64,000 nucleotides of DNA from Wuchereria bancrofti. Its lineage: Eukaryota > Nematoda > Chromadorea > Rhabditida > Onchocercidae. Every line of letters starts with the position of its first letter. Position 1 is the stretch's first letter. The notes under the pieces are model-generated. The model worked only from the letters and a program-made list of their open reading frames with translations. It was not told where the DNA came from and did not search any database. The translations under genes were made by a program, and so were the position numbers. The stretch is from contig SSBO01000014.1 in the NCBI GenBank assembly GCA_005281725.1, positions 1,339,292-1,403,291 on the forward strand, written 5' to 3'. This document shows, in pieces, positions 1-13,153 of the stretch.

Positions 1-3000
1 ATACCTTGGTACTGGCAATATATGCAGCTTTGACTGTCAACACAACAGCATTCAATAAATTTCTAGCAGTTTGAATTAGAGACATTGCTGATTCAAGACC
101 ACTAACTACCAATTCGTTACCAACTTGTTGCACATCTGCTTTTACCTGTAAAATTTTTCTATAAGTTTTTTCGGATTGAAATCATCATTAATTACAAAAA
201 CCACATAAACTCTCCACTGGTCTAACGTAATGTCAAACGTATAAATAGCGGATAAAAATGTACATATGATTACAACAAAACTGCATAATTTTTTTCAATT
301 AAAAAAAATTAATTTATTATCTATATATTTGATCTTCTAGTTAAACATTAAATATACTTGCAAAATTTCAATCTTATTATCATACTCAAGCTGTTTTCAA
401 AAAAAAAAAAAAAAAATATGTATAACTATTTCTTTTCATCTCACTTATCGTTAAGTTCAAATTAAAGGATAAATTTTACACTATAATCTCACAATACACT
501 ATTTATTACAGCACCAAACTACAATATCATTTGTAACTTTATTAGTAATTTAATGAGTGAGACATACTCTGCTTGTTATATTTAATTGTTGGCAATATAG
601 AGTTATTCTTTGCAGGTAAGCAAAAAGATCCTTTTTTGTTTCACTTTCTACACTTTCATCACCAATTTGTTTAGCCAAAGAATTCAGTTTTGCACCTGCA
701 TCAGAAATTTCTTGCGCAGCCTTTATAACATCCATTGTGGTCTTCAAAGATCCACGACCTCTGTAAATCATATTATCTCAAATTAAAAAAAAAAAAGCTA
801 CCGCTCCTAATTTATTCTGATCTTTGGAGCTAATTATATGCGCAATAGTATTTTATTATTTTTTTTACTGTCTTAAACATTTCCTGAACTAATTATATGT
901 ATCGTTTAATTTAACTGGAATAATTAATTCGTAAGACATACTTTAGAAGAAAAAGTTTTACCTCAAAGTTTTCTATTCCTAAAAGAACAAACCTGGTAAA
1001 ATCAGTCATATTCATCATAATCATACACATATGTTTTGCAAGCACGATAATGTCATTTCCAGTTTCATCCCACTTTGCCACTTCTCTTTCAAATTTGCTT
1101 TGTGCTATCTAAACTACGTGTTACTATACTTTTAATATTTGAAAAATTTGAAAGTAAATAAAAAATTATTATCTATAACTTGCCCTATTATTATCTTATG
1201 CAACTTAAAGAAAATATGAATAAAAATTCAAACCTTGAAAACATCAATTTGTTCCTGAATTTTTCGTTTTTCTTCTTCTGGTAATCGTCGCATTATTTTT
1301 TGTTCATTTTCAACATCAGCTGTTTGATTTCTTGAATCTGGATAGTTTGTCCCAGCATCTATAACAAGTAAACGATAAAACAAAAAAAAGAAACAAAGTT
1401 GTTGTTCACTCTATATTGTGTCAAATTTCTCATACCTTCCTCATATTCATTGTCTGAATCAACATCTTCCGGATTTCGATTCATGAGTAATGCATTCCGT
1501 ATTTCTTTCACCGCATTGTGAACTAATTCACTAGCTTCAATGAATTCATCCACATCATTGGTATAATCTCTGTTGTCACCACTAATACCTTCTACTGCTT
1601 CCTTCTCCAATTTATTTACCACTTTTTCTGCTCGATCAGCAAATTGATCAATCACTGAATAAACATGCATTTATATCACTATTATTATTGCATTTATTAT
1701 TATCACTGATAATAGTAAATAACGAAAGGGATATTATTACTACTACAAATCGTCATATAACTTTTCTATTGTTTGTATCTCTTCTATCTCGAGCAATTCT
1801 AACATGCTAAACAACAAAATTTATCATATGCAACTCGCTCTAAGTTTAAAATTTACCATCATCTCTGAGTAATTTAGTTGCCATTCGAACACGATCTCTG
1901 TACGAACTAGCTGCAACCAAATCCATTTCAGAATCAACCACATTGCAAACACGCAATGAACGGCCACGAATACCACCTGCAGATCGATCAAGTAAGTAAC
2001 CATCTCTATTAATCACAGCCTGTAATTTATATCAGATTAATTGTTACATCCAGTTCTTGATCATATTATCATTAATCAAGCTTATCAACAGCTCTAATAA
2101 AGCAACTCTAATCAAAAAAGATACCTGAATGCCGCTTTTGACATCTTCAATAATATGTGCCTCACTAACAGCCAGAAAGTCATCTACTGTTATCATAGCG
2201 TCGACGGCCATCGTTAACAGCTTCACCTAAATAAAAAATTTCAGTCTTACTAACATAGAACATCACAGTAAACATATACCAGAAATAATAGAAGGAAAAA
2301 TTATAAGAAGAATAGTGCAACATTTTACCTTTTCAATCCAAGCATTTTTAAAAGCGTCCATATTATTCCTTGCCACTTGGCTATCTCTTACACTTAGCAA
2401 ATATGCGGCGTTAACTACCTGCAAAAAATGAACATTGCTTTTTGCTATATAAAAATATAATTGAAACCTTTCTATCACATTATGACGAATATTCAGAACA
2501 CACAACGAAATTCCTTCTGTTTCACAACTCAGAAAGAATGGAACAACCATCACTTTCAATAAATAAAACTAATGCACAAATAATAAGTAAACAAATTAAT
2601 TAATTAAATAAATAAGTCATATAAATTAAATAAAATCAATTAATCAGATAAATGAATAAATCAACTGACTGAATAAATAAATGGATAAATCAAATCAATT
2701 AAATAAATAAACAAATAAATAGATAAATAAAAAAACAAATTATATATATTAATAAGCTTAGCAAAGGGAGGAAATCATAGTAAATTCTATCCATTTTGTA
2801 ACTGCATGTCGGATAAATTCTACTTTTCACAAATAATTGTTCAAGAAACACGGGCAGATTGCTGAGTACTAGATTTAAAAAATGATAAGTGTAATAAAAA
2901 AGACAATACTACCTGCGGAGCAAGTTTATCAATAATTAAAGCTGCATATCGAATAACACGAATACCATCTTCATTGCTACTCATCACGCATACTAGTTCT

Positions 3001-6000
3001 GCTGCCTAAAATATACGTATTACCTATTCAAAGAGAATTTGACAGTCATTTATACTATTACCAATAAAACGTAAAGAAATTGTACGGCATATTTAATATC
3101 TTACTATACTAGAAATATGCATAGAAGAAATTGTAACATTTAATTAAAACAATATCAAGTTTAAGGAATTCAATAACTTATTAACAATTATACGAGAAAT
3201 ACCTCAATTATAAATAAAATACTAAGTTCAAATAGTAAAACACACCTGCAAAAGTTTATTCGCATGCTCCTGAAACATTTTTCCATTCTCAACTGTTGCT
3301 CTTTCGTCATGTCTTTGAGCACTCTCAATAAGCACCATTAGTGGAGTAATAGTATCCAGGAAAGCATCGCTTACATGATCCACGATAGCACGTCGCAAAT
3401 GTCGCCGCAAATCCTTCGCTTTATGTCCCAAATGAACCATCGCTAAGTCCAAATCTTCCGAAGGCTCGGTACGTCCACACTGCAGAAATGTTAATGTCTT
3501 TCAATTCAGTTTTTGTTCTCTTTTTAATTATTGTATTTATATTCTTTGTTAAAAAAAAAATGCAATAGAAGTATAATTGAAGAATTAAGCTAAGCGTAAA
3601 CATTTTTCTCATATTCGGCGAGCAAATCCTGCAATGCTTGTCGCAAATTATTGCATTCGTCAACAATTCTTCTTTTCCTTTCATCTCTTGTGTTTTCTGA
3701 ATCAGCAATAGCGGCTACACCGCTAACGATCTTTTCTAAGAGACCTTCAAGCTCTGGTCGATGCAAATGATCCTTATACGAGCTTGGTTCCATATATGCT
3801 CGAGCCTGAAAAATTATTTAAAAAAAAAAGGTACAAAATCAAAATAATTTTAGTTTTATCAATTAACATGAAACCTCAGCTGATTATAACAAATTTATAT
3901 AGAAAATGAACCTGAAAATGATCAAGCTGTCGCATAAGATCACCAACACAACCATAATGAGAAAGACAGATATCTCTGTTAGTTGCACAATCTTGCAATA
4001 TATCAGCTATAGCTTGTAAAGCTAACGACATTTCTGCGTGAGCAAAATCACGATTTAAGCGCACCTCATCTACTTCCGGATGGCGTATATATGCCTGAAA
4101 ATAACTAACATATTATAACAAGATATAGTAAAATTGACTACGAAAATAAGTAATGCAACTAACATATTCCAATTTTTTTTGTAACAGATTCTTTAATTTT
4201 GCTTTTATGTTAAAATGTGATTTTATCACGACAATCACAAACTGTCATTATCTAATTTTAAGATACAAATGATCTGTATCATCAGCTAAAATTAAAATTA
4301 TCAAAGTATTAATTACCGTGGAGGAAGTATACATGATTATACTATTCAGTTTAAGCCATGCTCGAGCTGCTTGTAAATCATCTTGCTCAGCTGGATTTCG
4401 TAGCTCTAAGATACGTCGTCTAACGCTTTCATCTAATTGCTCTAAGCAAGAATTTAAGGATTCAAATAATTCTGATAGTTCTTGTTTCGATTCAGCTGCA
4501 ACCATAAGATCCATTATTTCTTGAGCCTGAAAATTGATTTAAAGAATATTCTATGGCAAAAAAAATGGAAGTTCATAAGTCAAACAACAGAATCCATTTC
4601 TAATTTACATACTTACAAATGTAGTAACTAATTTTTGTCTATCAAAGTTCTTATTTACTATATTAGATTCAGAAAATGAACCTCTGTATAATGCCAGCCT
4701 ATTCTTCAAAAATTTTTTAATGAATGAAACTCATTAATTCCATATATTTTTATTTGTTTCTCTAGTGCATATCCTGTCTAGTATGCATCATTTGTTAACA
4801 AAAAATGTTCGATGTTGTCACATTCTCTTTATTTGCCAGAATATATATATATATAAAGATTATAGAGATAGAAAAACTGAAAACCGTCAGGAACTGGAGG
4901 TGGAAGTATCAGTTTTCTTTGGGAAAATTTTAATTTACTAAATAAACTGATAAATTCATACTTTAGCAACTTGAAGAAGCATTACGCGTACATCTACCAT
5001 ATCAGCCATAATAAGCATTCGTGCTACTACATTTAATAGATTTCGAGCCGCTCTAATTGCATGTGCACGCCGATCGGTATTACTTGTCTCTTCCACAAAA
5101 TTATGCCCTGTATTGACCATTTCGACACCTAAACAGAAACAAGTAAAATTTCATCTTATATATTACTTTGAAATTTAATGATTAATTAATCGATGCTGAA
5201 TATTTAACAATTAATTAAGTTAACGGATAAGAATGACTATGTGAGATGCTAATTTTCTAACAAATTAAGCTCCAGCAACAAGAAAGAATAATATTAATTT
5301 AACATCTTTCATGTCTGATTTCAAAATGTTAAAATCTACATCCTGAAACAAAATTTTAGTTGCACTTCTCGTTTTTTTCTTGACAAATTCCGATAAAATC
5401 AGGGCAGTATTCATCAAGGTGTCTTCCTGTTCATTAAAACACATGAAAATTTGATCGCATAATGCAAAAGGAATTTTTTAAAGCTTTATAAGCGTCTGAA
5501 ATCTTTTATCTCTTAAATTTCCTACATAATTTTTTGCAATCCTTTTTGTTCATTACTTTATCTATTATTTCAAAAACTCCTTTAGTAAATCAAAGGTAAT
5601 TATTACCAGCAAGTTCTATATCGTGTAAAGTCTCGTTCAATTGCTCTAAAGCATTCCCAACAGCAACTGGACATTCAGCAATAGCTGAACGTCCTGTTTC
5701 CACAAAATTACGTACAGTTCGTTCAATAGCAGCCACCAAAACAATCCCACTCTTTCCACTACGTCTCAATGAATGCATATCATTTGGACTCGTTAAACTT
5801 GTCACCTGCGAAAAGTGATTAATTATTACTAAGATATTTCAGTTCTTCATTATACATTGTGTAAATGTGAATTAGTATATGTAACATCTGTTAATTTTTA
5901 TACCACACCTAGAATTTATCATCTTTTCAACAAGATTTAAAGATATTTCCAAATATAGTTTACCTCTAATAAGCTATACGATCGAATAATTTCAAGGATA

Positions 6001-6247
6001 GAGAAAATCATCAAAAAACTCAAATATGGTCGAATTTAACAGCCATTACTATGATTAATTAAACTAATCGAAATGTAATCGGAAAATTCAACCTTGAATC
6101 ATTCATTAATATAAATTACAGATTTAGTTATAAAAAGAAAAAAAAAAGGATTACTTGTTGTATTAATGGTGCAATCAATTGCTCAACAGTTCTCGTTTTC
6201 ACTCTATCAATATTCATCTCTGCTTGAATACTTCCCATTGATACCAT
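1..6247 (-). CDS. hmp-1: alpha-catenin (HMP-1/CTNNA family), 3' partial
   Basis: Alpha-catenin links the cadherin/beta-catenin complex to F-actin at adherens junctions. Sixteen coding exons fit in one continuous frame with matching phases: 6155-6247, 5607-5805, 4962-5128, 4317-4526, 3912-4094, 3602-3805, 3246-3479, 2913-3005, 2329-2418, 2125-2226, 1857-2019, 1436-1654, 1234-1358, 993-1108, 568-760 and 5-145, about 846 codons against roughly 900 in the family. Recognisable family stretches include NNLRQALQDLLAEY (3602-3805), DHVSDAFLDT and EHANKL (3246-3479), ITVDDFLAVSEAHI (2125-2226), GNDIIVLAKHMCMIMM and MTDFTR (993-1108) and LFAYLQRITLYCQQLNI (568-760). These cover the vinculin-like N, M and C-terminal actin-binding domains. 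The last window exon ends in an AASTK-like position at a GTAT donor (1-4), so the final tail exon lies outside. The start is ATG at 6245-6247; a second in-frame ATG follows at 6236-6238. The identification is secure; the exon edges are inferred. Confidence 0.95.
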
Positions 6248-6289
6248 TATACTTTTACTGCTCTTTTCCTTCCAGTATTATACTTTTGT

Positions 6290-6300
6290 AATCTGAAACC
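6290..6300 (-). other. Candidate 5' (trans-)splice acceptor of alpha-catenin
   Basis: On the minus strand a GGTTTCAG acceptor sits about 45 nt upstream of the alpha-catenin ATG at 6247. It matches the nematode TTTCAG consensus. It could receive the SL1 spliced leader or a cis-spliced 5' UTR exon; the sequence alone cannot separate these. Confidence 0.45.
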
Positions 6301-9240
6301 ATTTTTTCAAAACTAAATATAAATTATGCAAGTGTTGAGTAAAGATACACTAAAGATGATAATAACATTTAATAAATTAATAGACGTAACACAACACCTA
6401 TATTAGGAAAAATTCATTATCATCAAAGTTTAACATAGTTCAAAGTTCAGCCTATTCTTAATCTCAATCCCAGTGATACTCTGATAAAATTTAAAAATCA
6501 CTGCGTCATTACCAGTGACCAATTAGGTGGACACAACAAAAATAATTGAAAAGTAATCGGTCAACTGTGAAATATCAACCGGTCTAATTTACGTCGTTGA
6601 GTGTCTCATTGCAACGTGAACTGCTATATGTACAGCAATTCTTGCTCAATTCATATCTTTATTATAAACGTGTAAAAATACGTATCTGTTCACGCATGAT
6701 AAAACGTACGTTTACACATACTGTAAAATAGCGTCCTCAATACCACAAAAGATGCAGATATATTCTCGATATGTGATATTATTGGAGCAGTAGAATCTGC
6801 AATCATTCAAAATGAAGTATACTCCGTGTCTATACTGTAATTTTGGACACGTAACTTACATTGGAAGTAAAAGGTTACTCCACGTATAGATATGAACATT
6901 AACTTTATAAACAAATGAAATTATAACATATGAATTAATAATTAATTAACTTAATTAATAAACTAATAAATTTTAATTAATACTGATAAGAAATATTAGT
7001 ATATGCATTTGAATGTCAGCGTGATAGTTTCATTCATTTTTATGATAATTTCATTTGCCTAATCAAACAATACTATTTTAGATCAAAACTAATTTTATGT
7101 GTCATTTTATGTGTTAAAATAGTATTTATCTCTCTTAAAATATCATAAAACAGAAATGAAATTAATTATATATTTCCCAATGAATAAAAAAAAGAAATTT
7201 TGTAACAAACTGAAAAAAATAAAGTAAAACTAACAAAGCAATTAGGGCAATAAATAAACTTTATTATTTGTAAAAATTTGAATATTCACTATAATATCAT
7301 TAATTAATAAGCGATTAATCCTAACAAATTTAGTCTAATCCATCTTTGCATTTAATTTAGTATTGCAATAATTACAATTACAATAATTACTATTCAAAGA
7401 GCATAGTAAATGATAATTTTAATATGATATAATTGATGGAAGTGATAAGAATTCAATAATCACACTGATAACACTAACTGCTAATTCCATTGGAAAGCAA
7501 AAATATAAAATAATGAAACAAATATATATATAAAATATAAAATAATGAAAAAATAGAAAATAAATGAAAAAATAATGAAACAAGGAAGCAAAAATATGAA
7601 ATAATGAAACAAAAAAAATATAAAAAAATAATGAAATTATAAAATAATGAAAAATAATGAAACAACTGTACGACATAGCACATAACATAGGTATTTTTTT
7701 AAAACGGAATCAAATTAAAATACAAAATGAACAAATATAAATAATCTGTTGTAAAAGCTTTTAAGATATTTGCAGTAATTCAACAAAGTTATCGTATTTT
7801 CAAGTTAACAAAATCCAAATCCATCATAATTACTACATTAACAATGCTGTGAAATTTTTAAAATCAAAAAAAAAAAACTGATAAAGCAAATAAAACAAGT
7901 ACAAATCAAAATACTAACAAATCAGAATTAATAATTACAAACAATCTATTGAATTGTGATATGCTCAGTTAATGACATTTCTTAAAAAATTGTAGGCAAT
8001 ATAATTAATTTAAAATAATTAAAAGAAACAGGCATACAAATTTTAACACTGTAAAAATTTTTTTTAATGCTACTGATAAATCTATTGATTTTTGATGAAA
8101 ATCTCTGAAAGTGATAAAAGTGATAAGCTGGTGGTACAATTTTTTCTAATTTGATACAATTTTTGTATCGCACTTTTATCTTCTCTAAAACTGTGTGTTT
8201 AGTTATTAAATTAAAAAGAATAAATCAAATTGAAGTTGTAAATATTAAGCAAATATATCTTCATTACATAAATTCGATATCCAAAAATAGTCAGTTATTT
8301 TATTTGTGTTTCCTTGTCCAAACTCTCTATCATGTAATTAACTTGTATTTTATTTGATTGGTCTTGCTATCAAAATTTACTCAAAATATCTAAATCTGCT
8401 ATTTTCACTCTTAAACTCTCGGATTGCTTGACATATAATGTAATAAAACAATACTAATTGTCAACTGAAATATAAAATTGAAAAAATAGATCTATCGAAA
8501 TAATTTTATATTAAATCAGTAAGATATAAATTTATACAGTAAGGATTGTTTTATTTAATTAATATATTATAGACAAATATAAAATTATTTCAACTTTATA
8601 CCGCAAATGGAGAAATCATTTTATCCAATACTCATCTTCCAATTATAGCAGAGCTTATGTCTATTGTTCAGCACACAGTGTTCTAGCGCTGTGTTAAATA
8701 TTGCTCCCAATTTTATTGCTAAGACTTTCCAATATGACAAATAAACTTAAATCCGATTGTTAAAAGATTATCAGTTCTTTCTTCAACTAATCTCTTTTGT
8801 TATAAACCGAATCAACTTGCAATGTCGAATTGTTCCAGAAGTCTTTTGATCTAACTGTCGCAATGTCCACTATATGAAAAGTTAGATCATTTTTTGGAGG
8901 TTCGATTCGCTTTGGCTTTCGCGCACTCAGTTCAGTTCAGTTTAAAAAACAATGAATGGCGCAGTAATTACGTATAGAGTGAAAGTGCGACATCTTAGCA
9001 CACACTTTGATGGACCATTAATGTAATTCTATATTTAATTTATTCATTTCTTTCCTGTTATTGTATAAGTACGATATTGTAAAAGAACAATAAAGCTGTT
9101 ACTGACATTTTGCATTTACGATAATAACAACATATAGGTGTTAATTTGCTGACACTAATTGGGGAATATAGAAAAATTGTAAAGAAGGCTAGCAATTGAA
9201 GAATCACAATCCATAATAATTCCAGCTATTGCTATTCATT
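6301..9240. other. Intergenic region upstream of alpha-catenin
   Basis: AT-rich DNA with no supportable gene. It presumably holds the alpha-catenin promoter next to 6300. 7500-7670 is an A-rich imperfect repeat of ATAATGAAA-like units that creates long but spurious open frames on the minus strand. A stretch around 8225-8350 resembles 10970-11100 (shared AATCAAATTGA, AAATTCGA and TGTGTTCCTT blocks), so it may be the outer edge of the duplication that produced the two small-gene copies. A 24-codon plus-strand frame begins at an ATG near 8951 after CAGTTCAGTTCAG; I do not treat it as a gene. Confidence 0.5.
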
Positions 9241-9765
9241 TCTGTTGTGAAACAAATTTTCAAATCTAATTTTATCAGTTCTAGTGTTCACTTTTTTCGT
9301 TTGATTTTCCTTTTTCAGATTTCTTTTACTAACAACTCGATGTTCCCAATTTATTGAAATGTGACCATCGCATATTTACATTCTCCTAATTTCACTTCAT
9401 CAAGTTAGCAGTATTTGTCACCAATAACAACGGTTTTTCTGCCAAAATAAATGATCTTCCATCTTCCATTGTGTCACAATTCGTCAATGTTGCTGCAATC
9501 ATTGTATTGAAATAATTATTCAAATTCATTCCTTCCTTAATAAAAAGAAGGCAACGAATGGAACTAAAAATTAAATTTTCTTGAAATAACTCAGAATTAA
9601 ATGATTCCTAAGTTAATTCTTTATAAAATGAACATACATTCTTCTACTTGCTTTGTCTCCATTAATAAGTCATCATCCCATAAGTTGTCAGCTTTATAAT
9701 CTGTGACAACCTCAGCGGCTAAAATTGATGCTAGGGATTATTTGATTAAAATTTCAGAGGAGGTG
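9225..9765. repeat. Segmental duplication, copy 1
   Basis: Readily alignable with 11440-12000 in the same orientation, including coding exons 2-3, both introns' edges and about 150 bp of 3' flank (shared TTCGTTTGATTTTCC and TTCTGCCAAAATAAAT). Identity is high in exons and lower in flanks. Confidence 0.75.
9350..9355 (-). terminator. Poly(A) signal AATAAA of the 87-aa gene
   Basis: AATAAA on the minus strand, 37 nt downstream of the TGA at 9392-9394. The equivalent hexamer is kept in the paralogous copy at about 11575-11580. Confidence 0.5.
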
Positions 9766-10020
9766 AAAACCATGGAGATTTGAAATATGTTGTTTCCACT
9801 ACAAAAGTGAATGTCAGTGATATTCCAGTTGAAATCGAACGCTACCTGTTTTATCAGAAATCAGACTAAAGTGGTTGAAATGACGTAGAATGCGTTGTAA
9901 ATATCGAGATTTCATTTTACTTAAAGACAAATGCATACCTACTGCTCCTGGTGCTACTGCTGCGTTTCGTTGTCGATTACAACAAATGATGAAAGCAAGA
10001 AACACTATCAGCTTTGACAT
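9392..10020 (-). CDS. Small putative secreted protein (87 aa), family not recognised
   Basis: A three-exon model closes perfectly: exon 1 9939-10020 (82 bp), exon 2 9638-9718 (81 bp), exon 3 9392-9492 (101 bp), giving 87 codons plus TGA. The donors are GTATGC and GTATGT; the acceptors end TTTTAG and TTGCAG. Phases agree at both junctions. The N terminus starts MSKLIVFLAFIICC, a short positively charged, then hydrophobic stretch like a signal peptide. The remainder is acidic in the middle (KADNLWDDDLLMETKQ) and ends in ILAEKPLLLVTNTANLMK. An AATAAA lies at 9350-9355, 37 nt past the stop, and a CTTCAG acceptor lies at 10056-10061 upstream of the ATG. A paralogous copy at 11637-11966 keeps exons 2 and 3 at identical lengths with the same stop. 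I know no family with this sequence; secretion is inference. Confidence 0.6.
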
Positions 10021-10081
10021 ATTTGAAATTAGTTTTATTGCAACTTCAATATTTCCTGAAGTGCAAATTTCATTTTATTGA

Positions 10082-11440
10082 TACATTCTAATTTTGACTA
10101 CGGTATTATGAATGATTTTTTTTTGAAACTTCATATCATTACTGACAAATTTGCATAAATAAATCTGCCGCATGCCAGTTTACTGCATTACAATGGCAAT
10201 TTAACATAAAGATAAGGTAATTGCTATTCGACAAGTTACTTTAGCGACTACTAACACTGTTTTTCTTTTTAATTTACGGAAATCAATTTCATAGTTCATT
10301 GTAACACAGTGAATTTATTTTTAAATGAGAAATATTTTTTGCAGTTATGCCAGGGAAGATCAAGATTTAGCAAACAAAATCTTCAATGATAAATACAGTA
10401 TCCACGAGTAATTTCTTAAACTTTGAAGAAAAAATGAATTACGAACTAATTGATGATTGAAGACTTACAAACTGCGCTTTTTATACTTTGTGATCCTTGC
10501 GCATAACCAGTTCAATATTGCAGGTGCCACTCCCTTTTTCCTATTTCTCAAGTTGAATGGAAGAAAGAAGAATGAAGGACTGGATATGACACAGAACGAG
10601 AAAAAAAAACGGATTTCTAACCATTAAGTTATTTTATTCTCCAGCGATTACAATATATCAATAATCTTTTATCAGAAATTGAGCAAAAATAACTATTTGC
10701 TCTAAATATTTAATTTTGAAATATCCGAAAGAATTTTTTCTCTGAAATATCTTCAATTGCAGGTTTGAAAAACAAATTCTAAGCTATTTTCATTCCAATA
10801 TTACAAGATTTTATAATCCTATCGCAAATTTGGAACCTATTTACTTTGTCGTGGAATATAGGCAAAAATCGTCATTAAAACTGGTCAATTAATGAATTGC
10901 AACATTAATTTGACACTTATCGTATTAGAATTTAATGTTCTCTGTCCTTAGTTATTGAAATCAAGAAATGAATCAAATTGAGGTAATAAATATTTAACAA
11001 ATTTATTTTCATCTCTTAAATTCGAGAAAAACACAGGAAGTCACTACTCATTTCATCTGTGTTCCTTTGGTCAAATTCTTTGTTAATTAACTTATCAATG
11101 ATTTTTATTAGTCATTAATTACTACTATCAGTTTTTAATTTCATCTATGATGGCTAACTTATTAATTATAATTAATGCAAATTATTGATAATTATGATTA
11201 ATAAACAAGCTCATATCATTCAAACAGCCATAGCTACTGCCAACATTATAATATTACCCATTGCTTTTTTGAAGTTTAAGTTTTTGAAATTTTTTTTACA
11301 AAATAGTAATCTTTATATAAGTTTTTCTAATAGAAAATCAATAGTTTGGTCTCTTTTTTTTTCTTTTTTTCCTATAAACAAGAAAACACATTAGAATAAA
11401 TTTAAAATTTTGGCTTCTACGAAAAGAAATTCTGCATAAT
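10082..11440. other. Intergenic spacer between the two small-gene copies
   Basis: AT-rich spacer with no gene I can support. The block 10970-11100 resembles 8225-8350. The ORF at 11185-11394 is low-complexity and hydrophobic, with no splice context or family resemblance. Confidence 0.45.
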
Positions 11441-12000
11441 AGTTTTATTATTCATTTCTGTTGTGGAATAAAATTTCAAATCATCCATTTTCATTAGTTT
11501 TAGCGTTTTTCTTTTTCCTTTTCGTTTGATTTTCCTTTTTTCCGATTTCTTTTATTAACAGGTAGATTTTCTCAATTTATTAAAACGTGATTTTTAATCA
11601 ATCTTTAATCACTTGCACATTTACATTCTCCTAATTTCACTTTATCAGATTAAGAGTATTTGTCATCAACAACAATGGTTTTTCTGCCAAAATAAATAAT
11701 TTTCCATCTTCCATTGTGTCACAATTCGTCAATGTTGCTGCACAATTCGTCAATTGTGTCAAAATTCATTGTATTGAAATAATTATTTAAATTCATTCCT
11801 TCTTTAATAAAAAGAAGGCAACAAATGGAACTAAAAATTAACACCTAAATAATGCCTAAGTTAATTCTTTATAAAATGAACATACATTCTTCTACTTGTA
11901 TTGTCTCCATTAATAAGTCATTATCCCATAACTTGTCAGCTTTATAATTTGTGACAACCTCAGTGGCTGAAATTGACAGGGATTTTTTGATTAAAATTAC
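11440..12000. repeat. Segmental duplication, copy 2
   Basis: Partner of the block at 9225-9765, same orientation, about 2.2 kb away. It ends abruptly at the ambiguous base 12001. Confidence 0.75.
11637..12000 (-). pseudogene. Incomplete paralogue of the 87-aa secreted gene
   Basis: Exon 2 (11886-11966, 81 bp) and exon 3 (11637-11737, 101 bp) match the intact gene at 9392-9718 in length, splice phase, GTATGT donor and stop codon, and keep the downstream AATAAA. The exon 2 acceptor is a better TTTCAG here than in the intact copy. No equivalent of signal-peptide exon 1 is visible upstream: similarity stops near 12000, exactly where the window has its only ambiguous base (12001). A small tandem duplication has altered the intron sequence before exon 3 (11738-11765). 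Either the first exon was lost, or the assembly is wrong at the ambiguous base. Confidence 0.55.
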
Positions 12001-13153
12001 NAAGAAACATGGCGTACCAAAAGTGTTGCTTTCATCAAAGAGTATTATTCCCAACTGCCAATAACTAAGTACAAATCGATGACATTCCACATTTGCATAA
12101 ATTCAAATATAAGAAAAATGTTTCCATTTCAGAGAATAAATATTTGTAAGAAGCATAGTTTACAAGAAAACCTGAAACCAACTCATAATGACGAAATGGC
12201 AAAGTTTTATGGAAAGCAAAACTATGAAATAATTAAAAACGATTTTTTCCCAAAATTTTTGTTGTGGGAACAAAATGTTTTAAAGTAATTATTAATAAGT
12301 CTTATTTTTATGATTTACAAATAACGGAATTGTACCATTTGCAAAAACAGATGAAATGGATACAATAAACTTTTGATAGAGGAAGATCGTAGAGCAAAAT
12401 GGGAAATAATAATTGTGGGAGAGAAGGATGAGTGACAGTTGAACACAAATGGATCAACAATAGTGAAGGCAAATGAGTAGCGAGCAAAAAGAAAAAAAGG
12501 TAAGGACAATGATGAGATGATATATGGGCCAATCAAATCATTTGTTTTTGGATATAATAATAGAAATATTAATAATAAAAAAACCTCAATTCCAAAAGAT
12601 AAAATCCCTCACTTCTAGAATGATCCATTAATTTCGTCATCAGCGCGCTTTTGTTGTAGTAATGATCAAATCTGGTCATTGCACTCGAATACTGCAGCTT
12701 CCATTCCTTGTCGATCCATGAGGTACCCACCCACCCGAGACAATTTTAAAATTATATTATTTTTTGAAGCCTGCTCGGAAACAGTTCTTACCTTCCAACA
12801 AACCTGTGAATTCCTAGCAGTATTGCTTTATCAGTACATTGCCCACTTCCTCGATACTACATTTAATTTATTGCCAAGGTTCACTGTCACGAAGTATGCT
12901 ACCTGCAACTTTTAAACTGAAACTGAATGTGCGAAAATTAAACAAGCCATATGCAAGTTAACACCCAATGATGAATGGTTTCAGGTTACAATATTCCTTG
13001 GTAACAAGCAAATTTAAGCACTACTAAATTTTTATAACTTTGTGCATGTTCAAGAGAATCCACTAATAATTCACAAAGCCATTCTCCAAGACAGCTGTTT
13101 TTAATCCTGCCCGAATGCCTTACAAAATTTTCGTCTAGCTTGATAGTAAATAG

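Noticed and set aside
2577..2740. AAATAAATAA-rich block within alpha-catenin considered as a transposon
   Set aside because: Intronic simple repeat with no terminal repeats or coding capacity.
4318..4524. 68-codon plus-strand ORF
   Set aside because: Antisense shadow of an alpha-catenin exon.
7419..7688. Two long overlapping minus-strand ORFs (89 and 69 codons)
   Set aside because: Product of an A-rich ATAATGAAA-like repeat; the translations are only Phe, Tyr, Ile, Leu and Ser.
9890..10081. 63-codon plus-strand ORF
   Set aside because: Antisense shadow of exon 1 of the small secreted gene.
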